64,000 nt of DNA from contig NZ_AP018718.1 in the NCBI RefSeq assembly GCF_003966565.1, positions 2,356,001 through 2,420,000 on the forward strand, written 5' to 3'. The stretch comes from Sulfuricystis multivorans. Lineage in GTDB: Bacteria > Pseudomonadota > Gammaproteobacteria > Burkholderiales > Rhodocyclaceae. The position numbers and the translations under genes are program-made. Positions 1-9,810 of the stretch are shown here, one piece after another. Under the pieces are notes generated by a model that worked only from the letters and a program-made list of their open reading frames with translations, ran no database searches and had not been told where the DNA came from. Each line of letters begins with the position of its first letter. Position 1 is the stretch's first letter.

Positions 1-567
1 ATGGCGCAGCGTCTGGCCGAGCTGCGCGAGAAAAACCCGCAGGCGCGTCTTAGCCAGACTTGGGTGCCTTATGGGCAGATTTCGATGCATCTCAAGCGCG
101 CGGTGGTGGCTGCCGAGGACGACAAGTTCATCGACCACGAGGGTTTCGACTGGGAGGGCATCCAGAAGGCCATCGAGAAGAACCAGAAGAAGGGCAGGAT
201 CGTCGCCGGCGGCTCGACGATTTCGCAGCAGCTGGCGAAAAACCTGTTCCTCTCCGGCGCGAAGACCCCGGGCCGCAAGGCGCAGGAAGCGTTGATCACC
301 CTCTGGCTGGAAACCTTCTGGGGCAAGCGCCGCATCCTCGAGGTGTATCTGAATGTCGTCGAATGGGGCGAAGGGGTGTTTGGCGCCGAAGCCGCCGCGC
401 GGCGCTATTTCGGCGTCGGCGCCCGGAATCTGTCGGCCGAACAGGCGGCACGGCTCGCCGTGATGCTGCCCGCGCCGCGCAAGTTCGAGAAGAATCCGTA
501 TTCCGATTATCTGAACCGGCGCACACAGCAAATTGTCGCGAGGATGCACCTCTCTTCCGTGCCTTGA
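1..567 (+). CDS. mtgA: Monofunctional peptidoglycan glycosyltransferase, 5' end outside the window
   Basis: Family GT51 glycosyltransferase that polymerises lipid II into glycan strands on the outer face of the inner membrane. The 188 visible residues carry the family motifs: EDDKFIDHEGFDW with the catalytic glutamate near residue 40, GGSTISQQLAKNLFL around 70-84, and KRRILEVYLNVVEWG around 110-124. No transpeptidase domain follows, so this is the MtgA type and not a class A PBP. Full-length MtgA is about 230 residues with an N-terminal membrane anchor. That anchor is missing here, so the ATG at base 1 is probably an internal methionine and the true start lies before the window. Confidence 0.9.
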   Translation: MAQRLAELREKNPQARLSQTWVPYGQISMHLKRAVVAAEDDKFIDHEGFDWEGIQKAIEKNQKKGRIVAGGSTISQQLAKNLFLSGAKTPGRKAQEALITLWLETFWGKRRILEVYLNVVEWGEGVFGAEAAARRYFGVGARNLSAEQAARLAVMLPAPRKFEKNPYSDYLNRRTQQIVARMHLSSVP

Positions 568-595
568 GGCGCAGCGCCGGGCGTAGAATTCCTTC

Positions 596-1978
596 ATGCC
601 TGCCCAGCCCACCCAGCCAGAGACCCGCCCGCGCGCCCAAAGTCTCTTCGAACAGCACCTGACCGACGTGCAGCTGCTGCTCGCGCGTCAGCGGCGCGTC
701 GAGGCACTGGTCGAGAAGCAGGATATGCCACGCCATGGCGTGGTCGAGGATCTGGTGCACCGCCAGCATCTGGTCGAGCTGCACAACCTGCTGCGGCGGC
801 TGTCGGCCGCGGAAATCGCCCGTCTGATCGAAGTCCTGCCGGAAGAAGATCGCCTCACCACCTGGCAGGAAGTCGAGGAAAGCCGCGGTGAGCTGGTGCT
901 CGAATTCCTGCCCGACGAGCTGCGCGCCGAATTGCTCGCCGCGCGCCCGCTGCACGGCGCGCCGAGCAGCGCGGTCTCGGCCTTCGAGCTCAGAAACGGC
1001 CGTCTGTCGCAGGCGCGCATCGCCCGGCGCGAAGATCTCGCCACGGTGGCGCCGATCTGGATCGATCTCGTCGCGCCATCCGCCCAGGTGCGTGCCTGGG
1101 TGGGTGAATTCTTCGATCTCTACCTGCCCGACCCCGAAGATGTCGATGACATCGAGGAATCGGCGCGCTTCTACATCGACGACAACGGCGCGGTGCACTT
1201 GAGCTCGAACTTTCTGCTCAGCCGCCAGGGCGCCACACGCAACGTGCCGGTGGCCTTCATCCTGCACCGGAACATCCTGTTTTCGATCCGGAACGAGGAG
1301 CTGCCGGTGTTCCGGCTGCAGCGCCTGCGCGCGCGCACCCAGCCCGGCTACGTCTCCGACGGCAAGGACGTGCTGCTCGACCTCTATGGCGCCGACGTCG
1401 AATACTCGGCCGACACACTCGAAGAAACCTATGCCGAGCTCGAACGCGTCGGCCGCCAGGTGCTCTCGCCGCAGGTCTCCGACGACGAGGCCGCCGAGAT
1501 CCTCGCCGAGATCGCCAAGAGCGAGGACTTGAACGGCCGCATCCGCAGGAATGTCCTCGATACGCGCCGCGCGCTTTCCTTCCTGATGCGCGGCCGCATG
1601 CTCTCACCGGAACAACACGAGGATGCGCGCCAGATCCTGCGCGACATCGAGTCGCTCGACGGTCACACTTCGTTTCTGTTCAACAAGATCAACTTCCTGA
1701 TGGATGCCGCGGTCGGCTTCATCAACATCAACCAGAACAAGCGCGTGTCGAAACTGACCGCGATCACCGTCGTGTTCGTGCCGATCAACATCATCGCCGG
1801 CATCGGCGGCATGTCCGAATTCTCGATGATGACCGAGGGCATCCCGTGGCCGATTTCCTACGGCGCCTTCACCGTGGCGATGGCCCTGTTGGGTTACGGC
1901 ACCTATCATGCGCTGCGCTATTTCGAGCGTCGCGAGGCGGCCAAACGGCTTGCTGCACGCCGTTCGCGATCAGCGTGA
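596..1978 (+). CDS. CorA-family divalent cation transporter with an MgtE-N-like front domain
   Basis: A 460-residue membrane transporter, probably for magnesium. Residues about 55-120 have the leucine-rich LPEE and LPDEL pattern of the MgtE intracellular N domain. A CorA soluble domain follows, then two C-terminal transmembrane helices at about 380-440. The usual CorA pore signature GMN is replaced by GIGGMSEFSMM in the loop between the helices. The 3' end overlaps the convergent cobC by 110 bp. I am confident of the CorA fold; the ion transported is inferred. Confidence 0.85.
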   Translation: MPAQPTQPETRPRAQSLFEQHLTDVQLLLARQRRVEALVEKQDMPRHGVVEDLVHRQHLVELHNLLRRLSAAEIARLIEVLPEEDRLTTWQEVEESRGELVLEFLPDELRAELLAARPLHGAPSSAVSAFELRNGRLSQARIARREDLATVAPIWIDLVAPSAQVRAWVGEFFDLYLPDPEDVDDIEESARFYIDDNGAVHLSSNFLLSRQGATRNVPVAFILHRNILFSIRNEELPVFRLQRLRARTQPGYVSDGKDVLLDLYGADVEYSADTLEETYAELERVGRQVLSPQVSDDEAAEILAEIAKSEDLNGRIRRNVLDTRRALSFLMRGRMLSPEQHEDARQILRDIESLDGHTSFLFNKINFLMDAAVGFININQNKRVSKLTAITVVFVPINIIAGIGGMSEFSMMTEGIPWPISYGAFTVAMALLGYGTYHALRYFERREAAKRLAARRSRSA

Positions 1979-2459
1979 GACTGCCGTAATCGAAGCGCAG
2001 GCCGACCCAGCCTGTTTCGCCGGCAAGTTCCGCCGCGCAGACCTTGATGACGCCCGCATGGGTGATGAGCACCGCCTCCTCCGGCAGGCTGGCAAGGAAT
2101 GCGGCGACCCGCGCCCGCAAGGCTGCCACGCTCTCGCCGCCCGGGGGCTGGAAATGGAACGGGTCGGCTGCCCAAGCATCGAGCAGACGGCGATCGAGCG
2201 CCTCCCACGGCTGCATTTCCCAGGCACCGAAGTCGATTTCGCGGATGCGGCCATCGACGATCGGCGCCGGATGCAGATGTTCCGCGAGCCGCAAGCAGCG
2301 CTGCAGGGGACTGGAATAGATCGGCACGCCGGTAGGCAGCAAGGGGGCGAGCGCCGCGGCATGCAGCGCCGGGTCGTCGGCGAGCGGCAGGTCGGTCGCG
2401 CCGTAGCAAATGCCGGGGGCGACCGCGGGCAACGGGTGTCTGATCAACCACAGGCGCAT
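1869..2459 (-). CDS. cobC: Alpha-ribazole-5'-phosphate phosphatase (histidine phosphatase family)
   Basis: Removes the phosphate from alpha-ribazole phosphate, or from cobalamin phosphate, late in cobalamin synthesis. The RHP motif near the N-terminus ([11 protein letters not shown]) holds the catalytic histidine, SSPLQRC gives the phosphate-binding arginine, and ITHAG supplies the second histidine. The length of 196 residues is normal for CobC. The start at 2459 was chosen because the family begins with this strand, and it overlaps the end of cobS by 16 bp. The last 36 codons read antisense through the 3' end of the corA-like gene. Naming follows Salmonella usage. Confidence 0.88.
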   Translation of the reverse strand: MRLWLIRHPLPAVAPGICYGATDLPLADDPALHAAALAPLLPTGVPIYSSPLQRCLRLAEHLHPAPIVDGRIREIDFGAWEMQPWEALDRRLLDAWAADPFHFQPPGGESVAALRARVAAFLASLPEEAVLITHAGVIKVCAAELAGETGWVGLRFDYGSLTLIANGVQQAVWPPRDARNSAAHDRCRNPTGPSPR

Positions 2460-3220
2460 GTGAGCCCCAGATAGAAGGCGATTTCGGTGAGCTGTTGCGT
2501 CGCCCCCAGGCAGTCGCCGGTATAGCCGCCCAGCCGCTGCCGAAACCAACGTGCGGCGAGCAGCGTGACGAGCGTGACGAAAAGGAGCGCAACGGCCGCC
2601 TGCTGCCAAGGCAACCAGAGGCAAGGTGCTAAGCCGATGAGCGCCGCGAAGGCGAGCTCGTTGATCGCCAGCCGTGTGGCAAGCGGTTTGGCCTTGCCCG
2701 CTTCGCGCGCATAGTCGAGCGCGTAGATTAGCGTCGTCGCAGCGAAGCGCGACACCGCATGCCCACCGATCAGCGCCAGCGCAAAAGTCGGCGCTGACGG
2801 CACGGTACCCGCGCTCGCCAGCAGTTCGGACAGCGCCGCGAACTTGATCAGCAACACCACAACGATGCCGATCGCACCGAAACTACCGATGCGCGAATCC
2901 TTCATGATCGTCAGCGCCTGCTCGCGCGTGAAGCCACCGCCCAGGCCATCGAGCGTATCGGTCAGGCCGTCCTCGTGGAAGGCGCCGGTGACGAGCAGGG
3001 TCGCTGCCATGCCGAGCAGCACGGCGATGGACGGCGGCCACAGCGACGCCGCCATGAGCGTGACCGCCGCGCCCATCGCGCCGACGATGATGCCCACCGC
3101 CGGAAACCAGCGCGCTGCGTGATTCAGCTGCTCGGCCGAATGCCCGACCCAGATTGGTGCCGGGATGCGTGTGAAAAAGCGCAGCGCGGCGAAAAAGTAT
3201 TCGAATTCGCGCCGGATCAC
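2444..3220 (-). CDS. cobS: Adenosylcobinamide-GDP ribazoletransferase (cobalamin synthase)
   Basis: Integral membrane enzyme that joins adenosylcobinamide-GDP and alpha-ribazole (phosphate) to give adenosylcobalamin (phosphate). The 258 residues include ALRFFTRIP at the N-terminus and the acidic stretch [15 protein letters not shown] near residue 85, which is typical of the metal-binding region, with several hydrophobic helices. The GTG start at 3220 overlaps the TGA of cobT as GTGA; the upstream in-frame ATG at 3283 would lie well inside cobT. One degenerate copy of the dispersed repeat lies at 2783-2803. Part of the cobT-cobS-cobC operon. Confidence 0.9.
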   Translation of the reverse strand: MIRREFEYFFAALRFFTRIPAPIWVGHSAEQLNHAARWFPAVGIIVGAMGAAVTLMAASLWPPSIAVLLGMAATLLVTGAFHEDGLTDTLDGLGGGFTREQALTIMKDSRIGSFGAIGIVVVLLIKFAALSELLASAGTVPSAPTFALALIGGHAVSRFAATTLIYALDYAREAGKAKPLATRLAINELAFAALIGLAPCLWLPWQQAAVALLFVTLVTLLAARWFRQRLGGYTGDCLGATQQLTEIAFYLGLTCACG

Positions 3221-4260
3221 AGTTTTTCCGAAACGCCCGCGGATTCGAAACTCGCCATCTCGGCAAGCATCGCGCAGGCGCATCGGACCAGCGGCCAGGC
3301 GAGCGCCGCCCCGGTGCCTTCGCCGAGCCGCAGATCCAGGTCGATGAGCGGCCGCACGCCCAAGTGCGCAAGCTGCACCTGATGGCCGCGCTCTTGCGAA
3401 AGATGCGAGAACACCGCATAGTCGAGGAAGGCCGGCGCGAGCTTCGCGGCCACCAATGCCGCCGCGCTGCTGATGAAGCCATCGACCAAGACCAGCATCT
3501 TGCGGCGCGCGGCTTCCAGCATGCTGCCGGCCATCGTCGCGATCTCGAAGCCACCAAAGCGGGCCAGCACCGCGAGCGGCTCATCAGCCGAGCGATCGCG
3601 CCAGGCATCGAGCGCCTGCTGCAAGAGCGTCCGTTTCCGCATCAACCCGGCGTCGTCGAGCCCGGTGCCGCGACCGACGCAGTCGATGAGCGGTGCGCCG
3701 GTGAGAACATGGGTGATCAGCGCGGCCGAGGCGGTGTTGCCGATGCCCATCTCGCCAAAGCCGACGACATGGCAGCCTTGCCCGGTCAGTCCCGCGACGA
3801 TCCGCGCCCCATTGTCCATCGCTTGGGCACATTGTTCCGCCGTCATCGCCGGCCCATCGAGATATGATGCCGTGCCGGTAGCTGAGACTTTCGCATCGAT
3901 CAGGCCGGGCCGAGCGCCAAAGTCGTGGGCGACGCCGCAGTCGACGATGGCGAGCTCCAAGCCATTTGCGCGCGCGAAGACGTTGATCGCCGCGCCGCCG
4001 GCGAGGAAGTTCTCGACCATCTGCCAGGTCACTTCCTGCGGATAGGCCGAGATGCCGGCCTTCGCGGCGCCATGATCGCCGGCGCAGACGACGATGTGCG
4101 GCTTTTCGAGCTTGGGCTTGAGCGACTGCCGCACGCGGCCGATCTGCAAGGCCAGCGTCTCGATGCGGCCCAGGCTGCCCAAGGGTTTGGTCTTGTTGTC
4201 GATCGCTCGCTGCAAAGCGTCATCGAGCGCATGGCTCACCGGTTCGACATCGAACTGCAT
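3217..4260 (-). CDS. cobT: Nicotinate-nucleotide-dimethylbenzimidazole phosphoribosyltransferase
   Basis: Makes alpha-ribazole phosphate from nicotinate mononucleotide and dimethylbenzimidazole. The 347 residues show family landmarks: [13 protein letters not shown] near the start, [20 protein letters not shown] around 65-85, [13 protein letters not shown] in the middle, and [16 protein letters not shown] toward the C-terminus with the expected glycine-rich turn. The ATG at 4260 is preferred because a G-rich Shine-Dalgarno-like tract lies just upstream; an alternative in-frame ATG at 4287 would add nine residues. First gene of cobT-cobS-cobC, divergent from cobU with about 40 bp between them. 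Confidence 0.92.
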   Translation of the reverse strand: MQFDVEPVSHALDDALQRAIDNKTKPLGSLGRIETLALQIGRVRQSLKPKLEKPHIVVCAGDHGAAKAGISAYPQEVTWQMVENFLAGGAAINVFARANGLELAIVDCGVAHDFGARPGLIDAKVSATGTASYLDGPAMTAEQCAQAMDNGARIVAGLTGQGCHVVGFGEMGIGNTASAALITHVLTGAPLIDCVGRGTGLDDAGLMRKRTLLQQALDAWRDRSADEPLAVLARFGGFEIATMAGSMLEAARRKMLVLVDGFISSAAALVAAKLAPAFLDYAVFSHLSQERGHQVQLAHLGVRPLIDLDLRLGEGTGAALAWPLVRCACAMLAEMASFESAGVSEKL

Positions 4261-4301
4261 TGCATCCCCCCAACAGAAAATCGGCATTGTAAGCTTCGCC
4301 C

Positions 4302-4811
4302 ATGATCGAACTCGTCATCGGCGGCGCCCGTTCGGGCAAGAGCGCCTACACTGAAACACAGGCGGCGGCATCAGGCCTTGCCGTCGTCTATGTCGCCACG
4401 GGCGAAGCCCATGATGCCGAAATGACCGAGCGCATCGCCCATCACCGCGCGCGCCGCCCCGCCGCCTGGCGCACCGTCGAAGAGCCCTTGGCGCTGGCTG
4501 ATACGCTGGCGCGCGAGGCATCGCCAGAGCGCTGCCTGATCGTCGATTGCCTGACGCTGTGGCTGTCCAACGTGCTGCTCTCCAGGAGGGAAGAAGAAAT
4601 CGAGCGGCTTTTCGCCGCACTGCCGCGGTTTCCGGGCCGGATCATCCTCGTTTCCAACGAAGTGGGCTGGGGCATCGTGCCGGACAACGCGCTGGCGCGC
4701 CGTTTCCGCGACGAACAGGGGCGGCTCAACCAGAGAATCGCCCGACTTGCCGAGCGGGTGACCTTGGTGGTGGCGGGCCTGCCGCTCGTGCTCAAGGATC
4801 GAGCAGTTTGA
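4302..4811 (+). CDS. cobU: Adenosylcobinamide kinase / adenosylcobinamide-phosphate guanylyltransferase
   Basis: Bifunctional enzyme that phosphorylates adenosylcobinamide and then transfers GMP from GTP to give adenosylcobinamide-GDP. The P-loop GGARSGKS sits at residues 7-14. HHRARRP (about 47-53) contains the histidine that carries the GMP intermediate in the family, and DCLTLWLSN follows near residue 81. [10 protein letters not shown] is also conserved. The length of 169 residues is typical. It is transcribed away from cobT, and its 3' end overlaps the convergent pabB-pabC fusion by 20 bp. Confidence 0.93.
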   Translation: MIELVIGGARSGKSAYTETQAAASGLAVVYVATGEAHDAEMTERIAHHRARRPAAWRTVEEPLALADTLAREASPERCLIVDCLTLWLSNVLLSRREEEIERLFAALPRFPGRIILVSNEVGWGIVPDNALARRFRDEQGRLNQRIARLAERVTLVVAGLPLVLKDRAV

Positions 4812-6525
4812 CCCTCACCCAGCCGCGCACGCTGTTGATGAACCAAAGCTGCGTTGCGCGCGCGAGCTCTTCGATGCGCACGCGCCGTTCGACGATTTCG
4901 CCACGCGCGAGCAGCTTCGCACGCAGCACGCCGGGCAAGAGACCCGCGGCAAGCGGCGGCGTCACTCGGCTGCCGTCGAGTTCGAGCACGACGTTGCCGC
5001 GCGTGAATTCGGTGATCTCGCCCTGTGCATTCCACAGCAGCGTATCGAACACGCCCGGCGGCGGACTGAAGGGCGCATAGGCGCAGCGCTCGGTGGTTTT
5101 GTGGCGCAGGAACTCGACGTCGGCTTCGATCGGCCGACTGGCGAGCACGACTATCACCTCTGGCGGCGTCGGCTCCAGCGCATGGATTTCGGTCTCGACA
5201 CTGCCCGTGCGTCCGAGCAGCAACCGCACCCGCCAAGAGCCTGCGGGATGCGCGGCGGCGAGCGCGGCAAGCTGCCGCCCGATGCGTGCCCGATCGCACG
5301 GAAAGCCGAAATGCGCGGCGCTCGACGAGAGCCGTTCGAGATGGCGTTCGAGCAGAACGTAGTCTCCGTCTTCGAGCGCCAGCGTCTCCAGCAGAGCGAA
5401 GTTCGCCGTCGCACGCAGCAGGAAGCGCCGCTTGATCAACCATTCGGCATATTCGCGCCGCGGCTCGGAATCATGCACGATGCCGCTGCCGATGCCGCAT
5501 TCGGCGCGTCCAAGGCGACGGTCGATGACCACGGTGCGGATGCCGACGTTGAAAGTGGCATGGCCGCCGGGACGGATGATGCCGAGCGCGCCGCAATAGG
5601 CGCCGCGCGGCGCGTCTTCCAGCGCGGCGATGGCGGCCATCGCCGCGACCTTCGGCGCGCCGGTCACCGACCCGCAGGGAAATAGCGCGGCGAACACATC
5701 GCTTAGCGCCACTTCGGGGCGCGTGATGCACTGCACGGTCGAGCTCATCTGCCAGGCGGTGGGCAAGCCATCGAGCGCGAACAGTTCGGGTACGCAGACC
5801 GTGCCGAGCCGCGCGATGCGCGAAAGATCGTTGCGCATCAGATCGACGATCATCAGATTCTCGGCGCGCTCCTTTTCCGAGGTCAGCAAAGCCTTTGCCG
5901 CCGCGGCATCCCGGTCGGGATCATCGTGGCGCGGCGCGGTGCCTTTCATCGGCCGGGTGATGAGCGTCCCATCCGGATGCCAGTCGAAAAACAATTCCGG
6001 CGAGACCGAGAGGATTTCCCAGTCGTCATCGCGCAGATGCAGACAGTAACCCGCCGGCTGGGTGGCGACGAGCGCCGCGAACAAGGCCGCGCCGCTGCCG
6101 GAGAAATCGGCAAAGACCCGCGTGGTCAGATTGACCTGATAGAACTCGCCGTCATCGATGCGCCGGCGCAAAGTGTCGATCGCGGCACAAGCGGCGGCCT
6201 CGTCCGTCGCGATATGCCAAGGACCGCAATGGAAGTGCTCGTCTGCTGCCGGTTCCGCTCCTTCCTCGGCCGCGGCATGGACCGCAAACGCTGCAAGCGG
6301 CAGGAAGCCATCCGGCGGCCGCACCCTGAGCGCGGCATCGAAGGCCGGCGCGGCATCAAAGGCGACGAAGCCGACCACCCAGCGGCCGGCGCGGGCTGCC
6401 TGCAGCGCCGCATCGAGCACCGCTGGCACCTCTTCGAGCGTCTGCGCGACGAGCCTCGCCAGCGGTGCGGCGAAGACGAGCCGCAGACGGGCATCGCCCT
6501 GCGGAAAATCGACCCGGGCTTTCAC
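4792..6525 (-). CDS. pabB: Aminodeoxychorismate synthase component I fused to aminodeoxychorismate lyase
   Basis: Fusion protein of 577 residues for p-aminobenzoate, the folate precursor. Residues about 1-345 are the chorismate-using synthase: [30 protein letters not shown] and CGSVTGAPK are all present. Residues about 350-577 are a class IV aminotransferase-like lyase; LRHKTTERC probably carries the PLP lysine, and [14 protein letters not shown] and [13 protein letters not shown] are typical. The GTG start at 6525 overlaps the cobQ TGA as GTGA, so it is probably co-translated with cobQ. A separate PabA-type glutaminase would be needed and is not in the window. Confidence 0.9.
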   Translation of the reverse strand: MKARVDFPQGDARLRLVFAAPLARLVAQTLEEVPAVLDAALQAARAGRWVVGFVAFDAAPAFDAALRVRPPDGFLPLAAFAVHAAAEEGAEPAADEHFHCGPWHIATDEAAACAAIDTLRRRIDDGEFYQVNLTTRVFADFSGSGAALFAALVATQPAGYCLHLRDDDWEILSVSPELFFDWHPDGTLITRPMKGTAPRHDDPDRDAAAAKALLTSEKERAENLMIVDLMRNDLSRIARLGTVCVPELFALDGLPTAWQMSSTVQCITRPEVALSDVFAALFPCGSVTGAPKVAAMAAIAALEDAPRGAYCGALGIIRPGGHATFNVGIRTVVIDRRLGRAECGIGSGIVHDSEPRREYAEWLIKRRFLLRATANFALLETLALEDGDYVLLERHLERLSSSAAHFGFPCDRARIGRQLAALAAAHPAGSWRVRLLLGRTGSVETEIHALEPTPPEVIVVLASRPIEADVEFLRHKTTERCAYAPFSPPPGVFDTLLWNAQGEITEFTRGNVVLELDGSRVTPPLAAGLLPGVLRAKLLARGEIVERRVRIEELARATQLWFINSVRGWVRVKLLDP

Positions 6526-7964
6526 GGCAGAGCAGGTCCGAGCGCGCCTTCCACCGCATCGGCCAATCGTTCCAGGTCGGCCTCGCGGCGCGCAGCGAGG
6601 TCGACCGGGGCGATGTCCTGCGCGCCCGCCCAGCAAAGCAGCGCGGCCAGCGCCTCGGGGCGATCGAACAGGCCGTGGCAGTAGGTGCCGAGAATCCGAC
6701 CGTCTTCCGACAGGGCGCCATCTGAGCGGTCATCGTCGAGCACCGCTGCCGGCTGGGCGAGTGCCGCGCCGCGTGTCATGCCCATGTGGATTTCATAGCC
6801 GACCAAGGGTGCCGTCTGGCCGGCGCCGAGTTTCAATGTGCCGCTCACATGGCGCAGTCGTTTTTCCCGCGTCAGCGTCGTCTCACAGTCGATGAGCGCC
6901 AGCCCCGCCATGCTGCCGGCCATCCCTTCGAGGCCGAGCGGGTCGTGGATCGCGCGGCCGAGCATCTGAAAGCCGCCGCAGATGCCGATCAGCTTGCCGC
7001 CGTAGCGCAGATGCCGCAGGATCGCCGCCTCATGGCCCTGTTCGCGCAGCCACTCGAGATCCGCCTGCACCGCCTTCGATCCCGGCAGCACGACGAGATC
7101 GCAAGGTGGCAGCGCCTGCCCCGGCCCGACCCAGCAGAAATCGATTTCCGGGTGCAGGCGCAGCGGGTCGAGATCGTTCGCGTTCGCAATGCGCGGCGCA
7201 ACGAGCGCCGCGACCTTGAGCTTTGCCGCGTCGTTTTGCTCGACATGGCGCTCCAGCGCATCCTCGGCGTCGAGGAACAGGCCATGAAGATAGGGAATGA
7301 CACCGAGCACCGGCTTGCCGGTCCTGTCAGCCAACCAGTCGAGCCCCGGCTGCAAAAGTCCGCTGTCGCCGCGGAACTTGTTGATCACCAGCCCGGCGAC
7401 CCGCGCCCGCTCGCTCGCCGACAGGCATTCGAGCGTGCCCACCATGTGCGCGAGCACGCCGCCGCGGTCGATGTCGCCGACCAGCCACACCGGGATGTCG
7501 ACTGCTTCGGCAAAACCCATGTTGGCGATGTCGCGGTCTCGCAAATTCACTTCGGCGGGAGAGCCGGCGCCTTCGACGATCACGCAGTCGAATTCGCTGG
7601 TGAGCCGCTGCCACGATTCCAGCACCGCGCTCATGGCGATGCGCTTGTAGTCGTGATAGGCCCGGGCGTCGAGATCGCATGCTACCTTACCGTGGATGAT
7701 CACCTGGGCGCGGCGATCCGAGCTGGGTTTGAGCAGCACCGGGTTGAAATCGATGCGCGGTGAAAGCCCCGCCGCCTGCGCCTGCAAGGCTTGGGCGCGG
7801 CCGATCTCGCCGCCATCGCTGGTCACCGCCGAGTTCAAGGCCATGTTCTGCGGCTTGAACGGGGCCACTTTCACGCCGCACCGCGCGAGGATGCGGCACA
7901 AGGCCGCAACCAACACGCTCTTGCCGGCATCCGAGGTGCAGCCCTGTATCATCAGCGCTTTCAT
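6522..7964 (-). CDS. cobQ: Cobyric acid synthase (glutamine-hydrolysing)
   Basis: Amidates four side chains of adenosylcobyrinate a,c-diamide using glutamine and ATP. The 480 residues start with [16 protein letters not shown], a P-loop-like ATP site in which cysteine replaces the common threonine. FNPVLLKP and [20 protein letters not shown] follow in the synthetase half. The C-terminal class I glutaminase-like half has [10 protein letters not shown] with the nucleophile cysteine, and YCHGLFD with the histidine. The start codon abuts that of cbiB at CATATG. The dispersed repeat at 6810-6834 encodes LKLGAGQTA just before the conserved GYEIHMG. Confidence 0.93.
   Translation of the reverse strand: MKALMIQGCTSDAGKSVLVAALCRILARCGVKVAPFKPQNMALNSAVTSDGGEIGRAQALQAQAAGLSPRIDFNPVLLKPSSDRRAQVIIHGKVACDLDARAYHDYKRIAMSAVLESWQRLTSEFDCVIVEGAGSPAEVNLRDRDIANMGFAEAVDIPVWLVGDIDRGGVLAHMVGTLECLSASERARVAGLVINKFRGDSGLLQPGLDWLADRTGKPVLGVIPYLHGLFLDAEDALERHVEQNDAAKLKVAALVAPRIANANDLDPLRLHPEIDFCWVGPGQALPPCDLVVLPGSKAVQADLEWLREQGHEAAILRHLRYGGKLIGICGGFQMLGRAIHDPLGLEGMAGSMAGLALIDCETTLTREKRLRHVSGTLKLGAGQTAPLVGYEIHMGMTRGAALAQPAAVLDDDRSDGALSEDGRILGTYCHGLFDRPEALAALLCWAGAQDIAPVDLAARREADLERLADAVEGALGPALP
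6810..6834 (-). repeat. Dispersed 25-bp repeat copy, in cobQ
   Basis: On the minus strand: GAAACTCGGCGCC, then GGCCA, then GACGGCA. It encodes LKLGAGQTA in the reading frame of cobQ, directly before a conserved glutaminase-domain motif. Confidence 0.8.
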
Positions 7965-8882
7965 ATGCGCGATTTTCTCACGCCATTGCTCGTTGCCTTG
8001 GCCGCCCTCCTGCTCGACCGGCTGTTCGGCGAGCCGAGGCGCTTTCATCCTCTCGTCGGCTTCGGCCGGCTCGCCGAGCGAGCGGAACACATTTTCCGCC
8101 GCGGCTCGCCGGGCCATCCACTCGGCAATCGCCTGCGCGGTCTCATCGCCTGGTCGATCCTGGTCTTGCCGCCGGTTCTGCTCGCGGCAGTGTTGGCCCA
8201 CCCGCTCGTCGATCTGTTGCTGCTCACCTTCGCGCTCGGGGCAAGAAGCCTCGCCGAACATGGGGATGCCGTCGCCGCGCCCTTGGCCGCCGGCGATCTG
8301 TCCGCCGCGCGGCAGGCCGTCGGCCAAATCGTGACGCGCGAGACGGCGCTGCTCGACGAGACGGGCGTGGCCAAGGCCGCCGTCGAGTCGGTGCTGGAAA
8401 ACGGCCATGACGCGGTATTCGGCGCGCTGTTCTGGTTCTTTATCGCCGGCGGCGCGGGGGCGCTGCTATTTCGCCTCGCCAACACGCTCGACGCGATGTG
8501 GGGCTACAAGGACGAGCGGCGACGCTACTTCGGCTGGGCCGCGGCGCGTCTGGACGATCTGTTGGGTCTCATTCCCGCACGGCTGACGGCACTCACCTAT
8601 GCGGCCTTGGGCGAGACGCGCACGGCGCTGGCCTGCTGGCGGCAACAGGCGCGGCACTGGCCGAGCCCCAACGCCGGGCCGGTGATGGCCGCAGGATTGG
8701 GCGCCTTGAAAATCGGCGCTGGAGGGACGGCACGCTACGCGGGGCGTGACGAAACACGCCCCGCCCTGGGATGTGGTCCCGCGCCACGGGCGGCCGACAT
8801 CCGCCGTGCTTTGGCGCTGGTGAGCCGCGGCATCGGGCTGTGGCTGGCCGCATTCGCGCTCTGGAGCCTCCTGCGTGCTTGA
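7965..8882 (+). CDS. cbiB: Adenosylcobinamide-phosphate synthase, membrane protein
   Basis: Attaches the aminopropanol arm to cobyric acid. The 305-residue membrane protein has [20 protein letters not shown] at the N-terminus, [18 protein letters not shown] in the middle and [22 protein letters not shown], all classical CbiB blocks, then [18 protein letters not shown] near residue 240. A good copy of the dispersed repeat (8708-8732) encodes LKIGAGGTA in this last block. The start follows directly on the divergent cobQ start, with no spacer. The gene ends by overlapping cobD by 8 bp. Confidence 0.92.
   Translation: MRDFLTPLLVALAALLLDRLFGEPRRFHPLVGFGRLAERAEHIFRRGSPGHPLGNRLRGLIAWSILVLPPVLLAAVLAHPLVDLLLLTFALGARSLAEHGDAVAAPLAAGDLSAARQAVGQIVTRETALLDETGVAKAAVESVLENGHDAVFGALFWFFIAGGAGALLFRLANTLDAMWGYKDERRRYFGWAAARLDDLLGLIPARLTALTYAALGETRTALACWRQQARHWPSPNAGPVMAAGLGALKIGAGGTARYAGRDETRPALGCGPAPRAADIRRALALVSRGIGLWLAAFALWSLLRA
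8708..8732 (+). repeat. Dispersed 25-bp repeat copy, in cbiB
   Basis: GAAAATCGGCGCTGG, AGG, GACGGCA; a near-consensus copy, encoding KIGAGGTA in cbiB. Confidence 0.85.
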
Positions 8883-9810
8883 GCATGGCGGCCGGTTGAA
8901 CGCGGCGGCGCGGCGCTTTGGCATCGCCCGCGAGCAATGGCTCGATCTGTCGACCGGTATCGCGCCCTGGCCCTATCCGCTGCCGGCCGTGCCGGCGGAA
9001 GTCTGGCAGCGGCTGCCGGAAGAGGACGACGGCCTCGATGCCGCCGTGCAAGCGCATTTCGGCGCGCCGGGGCTCATCGTGCCCGGCAGCCAATGGGCGA
9101 TCGGCACTGTGCCGCGCCTTCTGCCGCCGGGCCGGGTGGCGATGCCGACGCCGATCTACGCCGAGCATTTGGCCGCCTGGCGCGGTGCCGGTCACCGGAT
9201 CGTCGGCTGGGACGAGGCGGCGGACTATGCGGTGCTGTGCCAGCCAAACAATCCGACCGGACAGCGCTGGACACACGCCGAATTGCTCGAACGGGCGAAG
9301 ACGCTGCGGCTGTTCGTCTGCGACGAAGCCTTCCTCGACATGACGCCAGAGGAGACCTTGATCGATGCCGCCGACAACGTCCTCGTGCTGCGCTCCTTGG
9401 GCAAGTTCTTCGGTCTGGCGGGTTTGCGCATCGGTTTCGTCTTCGCATCCAAAGAGTGGCTGACACGATTGCGCGAGCGGCTCGACCCCTGGGCGGTGTC
9501 GCATCCGGCGCGCTGGGCGGCGCGTCTTGCGCTGGCCGACCGTTGCTGGCAGCAGGAGCAGCGGCAGCGACTGATCGCCTCGTCGGCACGGCTTGCCCGC
9601 TTGCTGTGCGCGCATGGCCTGGAAAATGCCGGCGCGGCACTGTTTTGCTATGTGCCGACACAGCGCGCGGAGGCGATTTACACGCAGCTGGCCCGGCGCG
9701 GCATCCTCGTGCGCCGTTTCGACGCGCCCCCCGCGCTGCGCTTTGGTTTGCCGGCGAATGAGGCACAATGGCAGCGTCTCGAACAGGCCTTGATTTCATG
9801 CACCGACTGA
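8875..9810 (+). CDS. cobD: L-threonine-O-3-phosphate decarboxylase (PLP enzyme)
   Basis: Forms (R)-1-amino-2-propanol phosphate, the linker used by CbiB. The 311 residues follow the fold-type I aminotransferase pattern: DLSTGIAPWPYP near the N-terminus, CQPNNPTG, CDEAFLDM, and LRSLGKFFGLAGLRIG, where the lysine should bind PLP. The GTG at 8875 gives the family N-terminus [16 protein letters not shown] and overlaps cbiB, indicating translational coupling. Salmonella calls this cobD and Pseudomonas calls it cobC; the Salmonella name is used here. Confidence 0.92.
   Translation: MLEHGGRLNAAARRFGIAREQWLDLSTGIAPWPYPLPAVPAEVWQRLPEEDDGLDAAVQAHFGAPGLIVPGSQWAIGTVPRLLPPGRVAMPTPIYAEHLAAWRGAGHRIVGWDEAADYAVLCQPNNPTGQRWTHAELLERAKTLRLFVCDEAFLDMTPEETLIDAADNVLVLRSLGKFFGLAGLRIGFVFASKEWLTRLRERLDPWAVSHPARWAARLALADRCWQQEQRQRLIASSARLARLLCAHGLENAGAALFCYVPTQRAEAIYTQLARRGILVRRFDAPPALRFGLPANEAQWQRLEQALISCTD

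Noticed and set aside
296-1267. 323-codon antisense frame over mtgA and the transporter gene
   Set aside because: Runs against two well-supported genes; composition (Arg, Gln, His, Asp-rich) is that of a reversed high-GC coding frame.
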